In this document: piece after piece, positions 28,669-37,082 of the stretch
Layout: every line of letters starts with the position of its first letter
How positions within the stretch are numbered: the first letter of the stretch is position 1
Assembly: GCA_013298775.1 (NCBI GenBank)
Contig: JAAFIV010000007.1
Span: 62,001 to 126,000, forward strand
Source: Ignavibacteria bacterium
GTDB lineage: Bacteria > Bacteroidota > Ignavibacteria > Kapaibacteriales > UBA4661
Direction: 5' to 3'
Length of the DNA stretch: 64,000 nt
The notes under the pieces: generated by a model
The model's database searches: none
Told to the model about the DNA's origin: nothing
What the model saw: the letters and a program-made list of their open reading frames with translations, nothing else
Made by a program: the position numbers and the translations under genes

Positions 28669-28802
28669 CTAGTAGTCCGTCAAACAAATGTTTAGCGTCT
28701 TGTGGCGCAGACAAGAGTGTCTGCGCTACCGCACAATACTGGCTTCGGTAGCACAGACACTCTTGTCTCAAGCCTCTTCAAATACATTTGACAGACTACT
28801 AG
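28669..28802. repeat. palindromic element, GC-type core with CTAGTAGTC ends
   Basis: Outer ends CTAGTAGTCCGTCAAA and TTTGACAGACTACTAG form an inverted repeat (one mismatch). Inside are GC-type arms (GCGCAGACAAGAGTGTCTGC; GCACAGACACTCTTGTCT). The right end includes the TAG stop codon (28799-28801) of the minus-strand OmpA paralogue. Confidence 0.88.
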
Positions 28803-31219
28803 TTTCCTGTTGGTGTTTCAATGCGAATACGCACTGCGCGATTGTACACGCTGGCTTCGGGAAGCTGGGAATTGAGAAGTGGCGTTCCTGCATCGCGCAA
28901 AATCGCGCTGCGTGCATCCAAGCCGAGTGTTTGTGCGATGCTGCGAGCAGAGAGATTTGCATTGCCACCAAAAACGGTAATGTTTACTTTCGATTGTGGC
29001 GCGAGAGATGCTTTTGCTGCCGCCAATACCTGGCGTGATGCGGCATCCAAGTCATCCAAACCATTGACAACAACGAATTCAAATTGCTTGACTGATTTAT
29101 CCGCAAGTTTGCCAGCGCGTTTTTGTTCTAGCGTGATTTGCTCTACCTTCAAGGTTTTGAGGGGTGCATCGGGAGCAGCAGCATTATTGATGTCAAACGC
29201 TCCAAGACGCATTGTTACTGGCTCGGAGGACTGCGGCATGGTTGCTGGCTCTTCGTTCAAACGCCATACAAAACGTTGCGGATAGTTCGCGCCGCCATTG
29301 GTGTCTTTTAACATCACGCCTTGATTGTTCACGATTTGCTGCAATTCCAATTCCCATTGTTTCAAGCCCACACCTGTATTAATGTCAATACCAATGTTCA
29401 CAACGGGCGGATTTGCGAGGCGTGCGGTGTAGTCTATGCTGAGAGGTGCGGTAATATCTCCACTTTCGGAAGAAATATCAACGCGGCGTTCTTGCGCATT
29501 TGCCCCTGTGCTTTTATTGACCTTTTTGCTCAAGCGCGAAGCGGGGATTTTCCAAATATCCTGCAAGTATGTAGCGAGTGTTTCTACGCGGTTTTCAGCC
29601 AGTTTTATATCGGTTTCATCGCTGGATTGCGTTCCTGTGAGCGTGATTTTTCCTTGCGACGACGCAGCGCGTTTGCCAATGATGTTCAGCACGCTCGGAT
29701 AGAGCGAATACGAGCTTGCAAGCGCGTCGGAGGGAAGTTTGTAGCTTTCGCGGTCAGCAGCTTGAATGCGCTTGTAGCGCGTGGAAATGAGCGCAGAGCC
29801 TTGGTCGAAATACACGGTCGGGAGCAGTGTTTTTGTGGCAGTGGCTTTGAATTGTTCAATGCGTACCGTAGGATTCTCTGCCGTTTCCGAGCCGTCTTCG
29901 TTTGTGCCAGTGATTGTTGTGAAAAGTGCTTGGAAGACTTTCTTTTTGGTATCAACAAGCTCGGTTTTGAGGGCTTTCTTTTGCTGTTCAAGTTGGTTTT
30001 TTTCCAATTCTGCAAGACGTTCTGCCATTTTGCTGGATTGAACAACGGTATTGATTGCCTTGTCTGCAAGCCCGACTGAGCGTTGGCGGAGGTTATCAAC
30101 GGTGCGAGAAATTACCGCGTTGGTCACGCGCAAGCTGTCGGTGCGGCGTTCTTCTTGCTGCAATTCATTCAAAAGGTCGTTGTTATTGCCCGCGCTGAGA
30201 ACAAAACTCAAGCCAATCGAAGCAGAAAAAGGTTGCACGCTGATAGGGTCGAAGCGGGTTCTGCCAGCGTTTCTGCCTGTATCTTGCGCAACAACTGGAT
30301 AACGATAATCGAGCGAGTTTCGTGTTGAATCATACCCAAGCCGTGCGAGCGCACCTTGTACTCTTGTATTCATGCTATTGAGCGCGTCTGGCGTGAGTGG
30401 CGAGCTTCCAGGCAGTGTATAGCTCACATTTGCATTGAAGAAAAGTGTGCCAGTTCCGCGAATTTTAATAATTGGTACTTGCAAGCCCAGACGCGGTTCC
30501 CAGAAGACTTGCATCTTTTCTGGAGCAATTGTTTCGGTTGCAGCCGCAAGATTTAATGCGCCCCCATCTTGTGTTTGAATCGTGGACGTGAGAAACGGCA
30601 TGGGAATACCAACATTCACGCCCAAAAGCAAGCCGCCGATATTGAGCATCGGCGAGGCAGATAAGACCTGCACATTTGTGAAAAATCGCCCAACCTCAGC
30701 ACGGAAGCGGTCTGCGGCGGAGAGATTACCGAGCGCATTCAAGTAGCGGTCACTGGCAGCACTACTCAAAATGTAGCGGGGAAAAAGCTGCGTACCAAAA
30801 TTGTAATTTGCCAAGCCTAAATCAAGGTTGAATCCAACGGTTTCACCAATGAGTGACGGAGCCATGAGGGTAATGCCAAAATCAATTTGTGGCAGAAAGT
30901 CAATGTTGAAGCCTGTTTCGCCAGCGATGCTTGCGGTTGGTGTGTTGCTAGGATTTGTCGAGCGGAACACAGTGTTAATCGTTCCTTTCGCTGCGCCCCA
31001 AACGCCAATTCCCCAATAGGTTACATCTTTCGGAGGTGGAAACTTAATGAAATCCAGAGAATCAGAACGCACTTCCGGCGTAGCAACAAGCGGCATTTCA
31101 GAGGGTTTTGGGGCTTGAGCCATTGCACGATGTGAGACGAAGAATATCGGCAACACCGCACCAATACACATACTCATAATCATTACCGAAGCAAAACGAC
31201 GAAGGAAAAAAGTATTCAT
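28799..31219 (-). CDS. large outer-membrane protein with coiled coil and OmpA-like domains (paralogue 2)
   Basis: An 806-residue protein with the same plan as the product of 19956-22658. It has a signal peptide (MNTFFLRRFASVMIMSMCIG.. ending AMAQ), the shared start of the mature part (IKFPPPKDVTYWGIGVWGAA against IPPPVEVITWGLGAFAVG), a barrel-like region and a shorter coiled coil (AERLAELEKNQLEQQKKALK). An OmpA-like domain follows (VYFDQGSALISTRYKRIQAA), then the same C-terminal motif (PEASVYNRAVRIRIETPTGN). A GGGAGAG Shine-Dalgarno precedes the ATG. The two paralogues lie 6 kb apart in opposite orientation, so they arose by an old duplication. The stop codon lies within the end of a palindromic element. 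Confidence 0.82.
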   Translation of the reverse strand: MNTFFLRRFASVMIMSMCIGAVLPIFFVSHRAMAQAPKPSEMPLVATPEVRSDSLDFIKFPPPKDVTYWGIGVWGAAKGTINTVFRSTNPSNTPTASIAGETGFNIDFLPQIDFGITLMAPSLIGETVGFNLDLGLANYNFGTQLFPRYILSSAASDRYLNALGNLSAADRFRAEVGRFFTNVQVLSASPMLNIGGLLLGVNVGIPMPFLTSTIQTQDGGALNLAAATETIAPEKMQVFWEPRLGLQVPIIKIRGTGTLFFNANVSYTLPGSSPLTPDALNSMNTRVQGALARLGYDSTRNSLDYRYPVVAQDTGRNAGRTRFDPISVQPFSASIGLSFVLSAGNNNDLLNELQQEERRTDSLRVTNAVISRTVDNLRQRSVGLADKAINTVVQSSKMAERLAELEKNQLEQQKKALKTELVDTKKKVFQALFTTITGTNEDGSETAENPTVRIEQFKATATKTLLPTVYFDQGSALISTRYKRIQAADRESYKLPSDALASSYSLYPSVLNIIGKRAASSQGKITLTGTQSSDETDIKLAENRVETLATYLQDIWKIPASRLSKKVNKSTGANAQERRVDISSESGDITAPLSIDYTARLANPPVVNIGIDINTGVGLKQWELELQQIVNNQGVMLKDTNGGANYPQRFVWRLNEEPATMPQSSEPVTMRLGAFDINNAAAPDAPLKTLKVEQITLEQKRAGKLADKSVKQFEFVVVNGLDDLDAASRQVLAAAKASLAPQSKVNITVFGGNANLSARSIAQTLGLDARSAILRDAGTPLLNSQLPEASVYNRAVRIRIETPTGN

Positions 31220-31935
31220 AATTGCATCTCTCCCAAAATAGTGTCGGAGAATAACGGAAACTGTGTGAAAAACAAATGGTATAAATTTCGGAATAGCTGA
31301 AAGAGAGTGGAGATTATCAATACTGGCATACGACTACTGGCATACGACCAGTATTTACGCGGCTCTCATGCTTGGCAGAATGAAATACCGAATGTGTACG
31401 GCACAAAGAACATACCAGCAAAGGCAGTATGAGCGGGGGGACAAGCGCGAACACACCATGACAAGAAAAAATCGAGCGAGGAAGTAACCTACTGTTGTTC
31501 CGAACAATGTGCGGGCGGTTGTTTGCACAATAGCCAACACAAGGCTTTGGAACGTCCCCCTAAATCAGACAGCAAGCAAGCACAGCAAGCAACAACCTCG
31601 CTCACTTGTCAAGGGTGCGCGAATATACAACTTTTCTGTGAGTTGTGGTAGTTTCGGAAAGTAATTCTTCTGCATGACCAAAAGTCATGGAGAAAAATTG
31701 CGAAAAAATGGTTGGGTCTATTGGAGTTTACTCCGAATCATTTTCGTGGAGAGAGAACACGATGTGATTGCTTTGCAATATCAGTACGGGTAAAGCCAGT
31801 ACAGGTAAAGCCAGTACAGGCAAAGCGATTTTTCATATCCTCCAAAAAATTCGACTGGACTCGCTCTTACAAAACTTATTCGGAATAAACTCTCATCTTG
31901 TGAAGATTTTTTGAAAACCATGGATGTACACAAAT
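31220..31935. other. 716-base gene-free region with short tandem repeats
   Basis: No supported coding gene or recognised RNA. A 14-base unit (ACTGGCATACGACT) occurs twice at 31321-31348 and is closed by CCAGTA. A 15-base unit (CCAGTACAGGTAAAG) occurs three times at 31781-31825. A short hairpin CATGAC/GTCATG lies near 31674-31690. A 61-codon open frame at 31355-31540 (minus) has no family or start signal. Confidence 0.5.
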
Positions 31936-33018
31936 TTATCCAAGAATAAAATCGCGTAGTGCCGTATCGCGCACGTCGGAATCTTTGAAAAGAATTGTGT
32001 AATGGTTTGTATTCGGCACGGTTACTGTACTGCACAGTGGAATTCGTTTTTTCAAAAATTCCATTGCTTTCGGCGGTAGAAGTTCGTCGCCTTCCATCAC
32101 GTTGTAATCGCCCGCGCCCATTGCAAGAACTGGCATACGCAGCTCGGTGTAGGGGAAGGTCAGGATGCGGCTTTTGAGCAATTTGCGTACTTGCGAAATC
32201 GGGTGCAGAATATTGTTTTTGCATAATTCTAAAATACTCAGCGAGCTACCAATGCTATTGTATTCTGCCTCAATCGCGAAACGCGGAACACTTGAGCGGA
32301 CGCGTCCTTCGCCAACATCTTCCAAATCGTAGTTGATAAATTCTTCAATTGCAGGATGCCAAGGCTGCAAAACTGGATTCGAGCGCATTTGCGAAATATA
32401 CGTCTCGCGGCTCTCAAATACCGTATCTAAGCGAGATACAGACTTCCGAATCACAAAATATGCTTTTAGCATATTGATTGGATTGATTGGCGCACCAGCA
32501 TCCATCAGCACAAGTTTACTAATACATTCTGGGTGATGATAGGCAAAATACATTCCAATTGCCGCACCAAGCGAATGTCCGATAAAGACGGGCTTCTCGC
32601 GTCCAGGTGCATTTAAACCAAGTTCATTGATAACATTGTACATGTCTGGTAAATGACCGTCGAAACCATAGGGACCACGCGGCTTGTCGGAGCGTCCACG
32701 TCCGCGCAAATCTACCGCGACGACGTTTATTCCACTAGCTTGAAGTTGCTCGGCAATCACGTTCCAGCAGCGGTGATTTGCCGTCAAACCATGTACGAGA
32801 AAAGCAGTTTTCGTCGCACCTTCCACGTTCCAGCGTCCGACGTGGATGCGGATATTGTTCGACATCACATCACATTCATCATACCACATTTTGGGTGCAG
32901 TTTGAACTTCTACGTCTGTCCGAAGAGGTGCGGGTACAGGAATACTCGCAATAGCACGTGTTGCGGGTGCCTGAAAACGTCCGCGAAAGCGAGAGAACCA
33001 TGATTGTTTCGTTTTCAT
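31936..33018 (-). CDS. alpha/beta hydrolase
   Basis: A 360-residue alpha/beta-hydrolase-fold enzyme. The start at 33018 (MKTKQSWFSRFRGRF) avoids an upstream extension with no homology character. The oxyanion-hole region FLVHGLTANHRCW, the nucleophile elbow GHSLGAAIG (serine in GHS) and the catalytic-histidine region NTNHYTILF near the C-terminus are present, with the acid probably in the MGAGDYNVMEGDE segment. RGRGRSDKPRGPYGFDGH is typical of this fold. Its first 60 residues are basic and hydrophilic with no clear signal peptide. It stands alone; the substrate is unknown. Confidence 0.88.
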   Translation of the reverse strand: MKTKQSWFSRFRGRFQAPATRAIASIPVPAPLRTDVEVQTAPKMWYDECDVMSNNIRIHVGRWNVEGATKTAFLVHGLTANHRCWNVIAEQLQASGINVVAVDLRGRGRSDKPRGPYGFDGHLPDMYNVINELGLNAPGREKPVFIGHSLGAAIGMYFAYHHPECISKLVLMDAGAPINPINMLKAYFVIRKSVSRLDTVFESRETYISQMRSNPVLQPWHPAIEEFINYDLEDVGEGRVRSSVPRFAIEAEYNSIGSSLSILELCKNNILHPISQVRKLLKSRILTFPYTELRMPVLAMGAGDYNVMEGDELLPPKAMEFLKKRIPLCSTVTVPNTNHYTILFKDSDVRDTALRDFILG

Positions 33019-33337
33019 AAAAAAGAAATTGTGAGAAAATAGTTTACATATCAACGGTTGATGTAGCAAAAGTACGAAAAAAGAATGAAATAACGCAAGT
33101 ATTATTCATCATGTAATTCCTGCTCATTGCTTGGTATCAAAGCCGATTTTCCTTGCAAAACAGTCTTGCCTACCTGTATCTTTGTGCTTTCGTAGGCGAT
33201 AGTAGGAGAGCATTCACACAAAATTTAGTCTGTATATTATGAAACGTTAATACCCCGTAGCCCAGTAAATACACGCTTTCTACACGCTTTAGTCGTACAA
33301 AATTATTAAAAACAGCACGAGAATTTCTTTTCCACTT
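33019..33337. other. divergent intergenic region
   Basis: 319 bases between the hydrolase and the MetH-domain gene. ACACGCTTTCTACACGCTTTA near 33268-33288 is a short direct repeat. I see no cobalamin or SAM riboswitch and no gene. Confidence 0.4.
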
Positions 33338-34279
33338 ATGCCAAACTACACCCCAAAACGTCCTCAGATGCTTGGTTTACAGACCTTCGATTCTGTTTCC
33401 CTCTCTACACTTCGCGCCTATATTGATTGGACACCGTTTTTCCTTTCGTGGGAATTGCGCGGAAAATATCCCGCTATTTTCGAGGATAAAGTTGTGGGCG
33501 TAGAAGCAAAAAAACTCTTTGCCGATGCAGAGCGTATTCTCGACCGCATTGTTTCAGAAAATTTACTTACTGCAAAGGCTGTCTGCGGCATATTTCCTGC
33601 AAACTCCGTGCAGGATGACGACGTAGAAATCTACACCAATGAAGAGCGTACCGAGCTTCTTGCAACGCTCAATTTCCTTCGCCAACAAAGCCAGAAAGCC
33701 GCCGGAAACCCGAATCTCTGCCTTGCAGACTTCATTGCACCAAAAGAGGCTGCGCTTCCAGATTATATGGGCGCATTTGTTGTAACGGCGGGTATTGGGG
33801 CGGATAAACTCTGTGCTGAATACGAGCGCGAGCAGGATGATTACTCGTCTATTATGGTGAAAGCACTTGCCGACCGCCTTGCTGAAGCTGCCGCAGAATG
33901 GCTTCACGAGCGGGTGCGCAAGGAATTATGGGGATATGCTACCGACGAACAATTGCCAAATGAGGCACTCATCCAAGAAGAGTATGCAGGTATTCGCCCT
34001 GCACCAGGCTATCCAGCTTGCCCCGAACACACGGAAAAAGGCAAACTTTTTTCATTACTCAATGCCACAGAGCATACGCAGGTTTTCTTGACCGAGAGCT
34101 ATGCGATGTATCCAGCAGCATCGGTATCAGGCTGGTATTTTGCACATCCAGAAGCAAAATATTTCCCGCTTGGGAAAATCATGCGCGACCAAGTAGAACA
34201 CTACGCTGAACGCAAAGGCATGACGCTCGAAGAGGCGGAACGCTGGCTCGCACCGAATCTTGGATACGATGCCTCATAG
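33338..34279 (+). CDS. stand-alone cobalamin-dependent methionine synthase reactivation domain
   Basis: A 313-residue protein that corresponds to only the C-terminal activation (S-adenosylmethionine-binding) module of MetH. In full-length MetH this module re-methylates inactive cob(II)alamin. Family landmarks are [15 protein letters not shown] near the N-terminus, [17 protein letters not shown], and the SAM-binding signature [17 protein letters not shown] (about residues 218-234), followed by [20 protein letters not shown]. The catalytic homocysteine, folate and cobalamin modules are absent, and the ORF has its own start, so this is a split-gene arrangement as known in Thermotoga maritima. 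The remaining MetH parts are not in the window. It should act with them in the cytoplasm. Confidence 0.93.
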   Translation: MPNYTPKRPQMLGLQTFDSVSLSTLRAYIDWTPFFLSWELRGKYPAIFEDKVVGVEAKKLFADAERILDRIVSENLLTAKAVCGIFPANSVQDDDVEIYTNEERTELLATLNFLRQQSQKAAGNPNLCLADFIAPKEAALPDYMGAFVVTAGIGADKLCAEYEREQDDYSSIMVKALADRLAEAAAEWLHERVRKELWGYATDEQLPNEALIQEEYAGIRPAPGYPACPEHTEKGKLFSLLNATEHTQVFLTESYAMYPAASVSGWYFAHPEAKYFPLGKIMRDQVEHYAERKGMTLEEAERWLAPNLGYDAS

Positions 34280-34344
34280 TATGCCAAGAGTATTGCTCCG
34301 TTTTTCGACGCAACCAAGAGTGGGCTGTAACACTGATAAATACT

Positions 34345-34426
34345 CGCTTTGGTAGAACAGGCATTTTGGTTTCGAGCCTCTTTCTATACATTGAGCGAAT
34401 TACTTGTATAGAAATTTGTCGTGTAC
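34345..34426. repeat. degenerate palindromic element
   Basis: CTTTGGTAGAACAGGCATTT followed by TGGTTTCGAGCCTC matches the copy at 28743-28778 with many changes. The right end TTTGTCGTGTAC matches the usual outer end. The left outer end is not recognisable. Confidence 0.55.
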
Positions 34427-34446
34427 TGTACATTTTATGACATTGG

Positions 34447-35193
34447 TCATTTCTCTCCAACAATGCGCAATGCCTCTTGAAACGTCGTTAAATACTTCTC
34501 TTCGTAGGAATGAAGCTGCTTGCGGCGGTACTGCATGATAAAACGCGGATGCTCCAACGGCAAAATGCGCTCGAAAAAATGATGCTCTGCGTTGATGCGC
34601 TCAAAGGCTTGTTGCAGTTTGCCAGTGCCGAAACATATTGCCACGCTGGAATGAAGCCCAAGGGCGCATTGTTGCTGCATTGTACTTACCATAAAGGGTA
34701 GCACTGCTTTGTGCAATTCTTTGTCGTCATAAAAGTTGTAATTCACCACGCTCCCACCCTGCGCTTTTGTGAAGCCAAGCGGACACAATGCCGTCAGAAA
34801 AAATCGCTGAAAAAATGGCTCTGCACCTTGCTTTGAAGCTACTTTACTTTCCTCCTGATATTTTTGCACAACTCCCCAGACGTATTCCGCAGAAAGCTCT
34901 TTATGCGTACCAAGATGTGTTTCAATACCGCAGACATCGCGTAGAATCACGGGGTCGGTGAAGGAAAGACCTGTAACGCCGCCGCCAAAGCGTCCTGGAT
35001 TGATACCCCAAATGCTGATGCGCTTCGTATTATCATTGAAATACTTTTCACAAAATTGCCGTACACAACGCATAGTTTCTGGGTTTCGGTAGGGATTCAT
35101 TGCCTCAATACCGCTTGGCAATTCTACATGTAGATCTAACTGTTCGTAGAATGCGGCAAGGTTTGCGCCGAAGGTGGAAATGGTAGTTTTCAT
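34447..35193 (-). CDS. uracil-DNA glycosylase superfamily protein (SMUG2-like, DUF4918)
   Basis: A 248-residue protein of the uracil-DNA glycosylase fold, closest to the SMUG2/DUF4918 group. The active-site loop reads GINPGRFGGGVTG, with GRFG and the following FTDP typical of SMUG-like enzymes, and the DNA-intercalating C-terminal motif is LEHPRFIMQYRR. It should remove damaged or deaminated bases in base-excision repair; the exact substrate is not predictable. The start at 35193 (MKTTISTFGANLA) is preferred to 35211. It follows a small membrane-protein gene on the same strand. Confidence 0.85.
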   Translation of the reverse strand: MKTTISTFGANLAAFYEQLDLHVELPSGIEAMNPYRNPETMRCVRQFCEKYFNDNTKRISIWGINPGRFGGGVTGLSFTDPVILRDVCGIETHLGTHKELSAEYVWGVVQKYQEESKVASKQGAEPFFQRFFLTALCPLGFTKAQGGSVVNYNFYDDKELHKAVLPFMVSTMQQQCALGLHSSVAICFGTGKLQQAFERINAEHHFFERILPLEHPRFIMQYRRKQLHSYEEKYLTTFQEALRIVGEK

Positions 35194-35263
35194 GCGGTGT
35201 TGAAGAGGCAAGATAGCGAGAAGATGTGGTCAGCAGATGCCGTGTCTATGTTGTCGTTGTGGT

Positions 35264-35500
35264 TTAGTTTTTTCGCACTTTTTCGACTTCTTGCTCGCCC
35301 TGCAACACCACAACGCCATTTTTGCGATACAATTCTTTTTGCACGCTCGCAGGTGATGACGATTGCTGCTCGGAAGCGAGATTCTGAGCGGCTTCTGAGA
35401 CTTTTGCATTGATAGCGCGGCGCAGAAGACCTTTCAAAAATGTCATCAAAAACGTCAGCGCAATAAAGGCGATAATAGTGATAAGAATGAAACGTGCCAT
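35264..35500 (-). CDS. small single-pass membrane protein
   Basis: A 78-residue protein with one N-terminal membrane helix (MARFILITIIAFIALTFLMT) and a charged cytoplasmic tail. The general plan resembles small DUF4834-type proteins of Bacteroidota, but the match cannot be established by eye. It lies between truncated clpB and the SMUG2-like gene, all on the minus strand with gaps of 70-112 bases. Confidence 0.65.
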   Translation of the reverse strand: MARFILITIIAFIALTFLMTFLKGLLRRAINAKVSEAAQNLASEQQSSSPASVQKELYRKNGVVVLQGEQEVEKVRKN

Positions 35501-35612
35501 ATCAATTATTCAAAAAAATCGGAAAATATACCACGAAATTTCGAGCCTCAAAGCGTGATTTTATCAGGTGTTTGCGCTTCATATTTCAACCTTCACAGTT
35601 CATCCTTTGCCC

Positions 35613-36932
35613 TCACCCTGCTTCGCCTAATTCCCTCAGCAGAGCTTGACGCTCAATTTCCAACTGGCGTATTTTTCGCTCAATCGAATCCAGTTCTTCT
35701 GGCATGGAGTCAATCTCAATGCGGAGTTTGGAGGCGGATTCATCAATCAAATCAATCGCTTTATCGGGCAAGAAACGGTCGGTGATGTAGCGGCTGGAAA
35801 GCTGTGCTGCCGCAATCAGAGCGGCATCGGTGATGCGCACACCATGATGCACTTCGTACTTGTCTTTAATCCCGCGTAAAATCGAAATCGTATCTTCCAC
35901 CGTCGGCTCGGCAATGAAAACTTTCTGGAAACGCCGCTCCAATGCTGCATCTTTCTCGATATATTTCTGATATTCATCCAATGTCGTCGCACCAATACAC
36001 CGCAGTTCGCCTCGTGCTAGAGCGGGTTTTAGGATGTTTGCTGCATCCATGCTTCCTTGGCTTGTCGCGCCAGCACCCACGAGCGTATGCAATTCATCAA
36101 TAAACACAATTATCTCGCCGTTGGACTCGCTCACCTCGCGCACCACTGCTTTCAAACGTTCCTCGAACTGCCCGCGAAAGCTCGTGCCAGCAACAAGTGC
36201 GCCCATGTCGAGCGCGTAGAGGGTTTTTGTTTTCAAATTTTCTGGCACATCGCCTGAAACGATGCGCTGTGCAATGCCTTCGGCAATCGCGGTCTTTCCA
36301 ACGCCTGGTTCACCGATGAGAACGGGGTTATTTTTCGTGCGCCGCGAAAGTACCTGCAAGACGCGCCGTATCTCGTCTTCTCGACCAATAATTGGGTCAA
36401 TTTTCCCTTTGCGGGCTTCGTCGTTCAGTGAGCGTCCGTACCGCTTCAAGGCTTGATATTTATCTTCGGGATTTTGGTCGGTAACGCGCTGCGAGCCGCG
36501 AAATTCCTTGAGAATCTTGATAATACCATCTTTCGTAATGCCTTGGTCGCGGAGTAATTGCGCCGCCGACGATTTCTGCTCCGCCAGCGACATGAGCAAA
36601 TGTTCTGTGCTGACGTATTCATCACCCAGATTTTGCGCCTGTTTCAGTGCATCTTCTAGCACCGCCGACATATCGCGTCCAAGATATTGCTGCCCCAGTA
36701 CCGCGCCGCCAATTTTCGGCATAGCTTCAATTTCCTGCTGCGCTTTTGTCTTCAAATAGTCAGTATTCGCGCCGAGTTTCAGCAACATCGGCGGAATAAT
36801 GCCGCCAGAATCTTCCAAGAGCGCAAGCAAGGTGTGAATTGGCTCAATAGCTTGTTGATTATTGTTAGAAACAAGCTCCTGTGCGCGTTGCAGAGCTTCT
36901 TGCGATTTGAGTGTGAGTTTTTGAAAATTCAT
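35613..36932 (-). CDS. clpB: ClpB chaperone, N-terminal half only (truncated)
   Basis: A 439-residue protein against about 860 in full-length ClpB. It has the N domain ([20 protein letters not shown]; the start is set here by family), then the complete first AAA+ module. Walker A is GEPGVGKTA, Walker B is IIVFIDELH, the sensor region is [12 protein letters not shown], and the end of the module is [12 protein letters not shown]. The reading frame stops at the first turn of the middle coiled-coil domain ([21 protein letters not shown]). No remnant of the M domain or second AAA+ module follows; the next 110 bases are non-coding and begin with a TGAGGGCAAAGGATGAA string like the post-stop repeats. 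It is either a disrupted gene or a split or shortened chaperone; disaggregation would need the missing half. Confidence 0.9.
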   Translation of the reverse strand: MNFQKLTLKSQEALQRAQELVSNNNQQAIEPIHTLLALLEDSGGIIPPMLLKLGANTDYLKTKAQQEIEAMPKIGGAVLGQQYLGRDMSAVLEDALKQAQNLGDEYVSTEHLLMSLAEQKSSAAQLLRDQGITKDGIIKILKEFRGSQRVTDQNPEDKYQALKRYGRSLNDEARKGKIDPIIGREDEIRRVLQVLSRRTKNNPVLIGEPGVGKTAIAEGIAQRIVSGDVPENLKTKTLYALDMGALVAGTSFRGQFEERLKAVVREVSESNGEIIVFIDELHTLVGAGATSQGSMDAANILKPALARGELRCIGATTLDEYQKYIEKDAALERRFQKVFIAEPTVEDTISILRGIKDKYEVHHGVRITDAALIAAAQLSSRYITDRFLPDKAIDLIDESASKLRIEIDSMPEELDSIERKIRQLEIERQALLRELGEAG

Positions 36933-36972
36933 TGTCGGCATTGATTTGGAGTAATTGTTTCTGCTTTGCAAT

Positions 36973-37050
36973 AGTGGTACAGACATTCTTATCTGTAAGT
37001 GTTGGTGCTGGGTTCAGGTGATAAACACAGACACAAATATCTGTGCCACT
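36973..37050. repeat. palindromic element, core copy between purH and clpB
   Basis: Arms GTGGTACAGACATTCTTATC and CAAATATCTGTGCCAC are diverged by several substitutions but keep the spacing and the GTTCAGGTGATAAA spacer. The outer ends TTGCAATAGTGG/CCACTATTGGC are short. Confidence 0.85.
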
Positions 37051-37082
37051 ATTGGCTTTTACCACGTATTTTGTTCCGCTCT

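Noticed and set aside
31355-31540. 61-codon hydrophobic frame in the gene-free region
   Set aside because: Composition is odd (many Cys, Phe, Leu), with no start signal or neighbours to support it.
31340-31620. Possible structural RNA (tmRNA, RNase P or 6S)
   Set aside because: None of the conserved cores of these RNAs can be found on either strand.
33019-33337. Cobalamin or SAM riboswitch before the MetH-domain gene
   Set aside because: No B12-box or SAM-riboswitch core is visible in the leader.
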